Of a stretch of DNA of 7,176 nt, positions 6,660 through 7,176 are shown one piece after another. Position numbers and translations under genes: made by a program. Each line of letters starts with the position of its first letter. Position 1 is the first letter of the stretch. Origin of the DNA: Desulfobacteraceae bacterium (GTDB taxonomy: Bacteria > Desulfobacterota > Desulfobacteria > Desulfobacterales > Desulfosalsimonadaceae); the NCBI GenBank assembly GCA_011389605.1, contig JAABTZ010000160.1, positions 1 through 7,176 of the forward strand, in the 5' to 3' direction. The notes below the pieces were generated by a model. That model was not told the origin of the DNA, did no database searches, and saw only the letters and a program-made list of their open reading frames with translations.

Positions 6660-7176
6660 ATGCAATTTGAACTGTCAAAAGAGCATAAAATGCTGCAAAA
6701 AGCCGTTCGGGAGTTTGCAGACAAGAAAATCGCCCCAAATGCAGATCAGTGGGATGCGGATAATTATCTGCCGGTCAAAGAGGCCATCAAGCCCATGGCG
6801 GAGCTGGGTTTTATCGGCACCGTGATTCCGGAGGAATACGGCGGCGAGGATGCCGGATGGATGGCCGCGGCGATTATAACCGAAGAAATTGCCCGGGCAT
6901 CCAGTTCGCTTAGGGTTCAGATCAATTTAATCGGCATCGGCTGTGCCTATCCCATTTATCTTTACGGCACCGAGGAAGCCAAAAAAAAGTATGTCCCGAA
7001 ATTATGCGCCGGCGAGATGCTGGGGGCCTTTGGCATAACCGAGCCAGATGCCGGATCTGATGTCATGTCCATGGAAACCGTTGCCGAGGACAAGGGTGAT
7101 CACTTTGTGCTAAACGGTTCCAAGACCTGGATTTCCAATGCAAACCAGGCTGATGTGGTGGTCATTTACTGCTATA
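6660..7176 (+). CDS. Acyl-CoA dehydrogenase, N-terminal part (glutaryl-CoA/alicyclic type), cut by window edge
   Basis: The frame is open to the right edge, giving 172 codons of an expected ~380. It holds the N-terminal helical domain (about 1-115), with SKEHKMLQKAVREFADKKI (6-24), IPEEYGG (56-62) and TEEIARASSSLRVQ (74-87), then the start of the beta domain with FGITEPDAGSD (124-134) and KTWISN (155-160), the flavin-binding motifs. The catalytic Glu, usually about residue 365, is outside the window. Overall wording resembles, from memory, the non-decarboxylating glutaryl-CoA dehydrogenase of Desulfococcus and the cyclohexane/cyclohexene-carboxyl-CoA dehydrogenases of anaerobes; R85 sits near where human GCDH has its carboxylate-binding R94. 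This points to a dicarboxylic or alicyclic acyl-CoA, but plain short-chain acyl-CoA remains possible. AAGGAG (6646-6651) is 8 bases before the ATG at 6660; an in-frame ATG at 6654 is too close to it (2 bases). Confidence 0.9.
   Translation, partial: MQFELSKEHKMLQKAVREFADKKIAPNADQWDADNYLPVKEAIKPMAELGFIGTVIPEEYGGEDAGWMAAAIITEEIARASSSLRVQINLIGIGCAYPIYLYGTEEAKKKYVPKLCAGEMLGAFGITEPDAGSDVMSMETVAEDKGDHFVLNGSKTWISNANQADVVVIYCY

Noticed and set aside
1558..7176. A novel defence or secondary-metabolite system
   Set aside because: All five genes fall in well-known acyl-CoA families with mostly intact catalytic motifs; nothing suggests defence, toxin or non-ribosomal assembly.

Overview
The window looks like chromosomal DNA from an anaerobic, fatty- or aromatic-acid-degrading bacterium, most plausibly a sulfate-reducing or syntrophic Desulfobacterota (former Deltaproteobacteria). 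This is inference. It rests on the partial acyl-CoA dehydrogenase at the right edge, which resembles from memory the glutaryl-CoA / alicyclic-acyl-CoA dehydrogenases of that group, on a multi-paralogue beta-oxidation cluster with moderate GC, and on an intergenic palindrome carrying a 'GTAAAAAGTCC'-type arm. No taxonomic marker gene is present.

Layout, all genes on the + strand. (1) 61-1152 encodes a family 2 glycosyltransferase, probably the last gene of a surface-polysaccharide region lying to the left. (2) 1153-1557 is a 405-base gap with no credible gene. It holds a hairpin just after the glycosyltransferase, a nested palindromic (MITE/REP-like) element at about 1267-1427, and an imperfect dyad upstream of the next gene that could be an operator. 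(3) 1558-7176 is a tightly packed run of five acyl-CoA genes with gaps of 1, 17, 27 and 20 bases: a FadA-like thiolase, an enoyl-CoA hydratase/isomerase-fold protein, a long (595-residue) acyl-CoA dehydrogenase with an extra C-terminal domain, a second and quite different thiolase, and the first 172 codons of a shorter acyl-CoA dehydrogenase cut by the window edge.

How the genes fit together: the two dehydrogenases would introduce the alpha,beta double bond into acyl-CoA substrates and pass electrons to ETF. The crotonase-fold protein would shift a double bond or otherwise process the enoyl-CoA, and the two thiolases would cleave 3-ketoacyl-CoAs with CoA. No 3-hydroxyacyl-CoA dehydrogenase, CoA ligase/transferase or ETF gene lies in the window, so the pathway is incomplete here. 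The crotonase-fold protein lacks both glutamates of classical hydratases and has a Glu at the PaaG/ECI2 isomerase position, so a true hydratase may also be missing. The substrate cannot be settled from sequence alone. Two thiolases of different type suggest either two substrate classes or sequential cleavage of a branched, dicarboxylic or ring-derived acyl-CoA.

I see no defence system, CRISPR array, transposase, tRNA or rRNA. The most unusual points are the nested palindrome, the non-canonical active-site residues in the crotonase-fold protein and in the second thiolase, and the paired paralogues.
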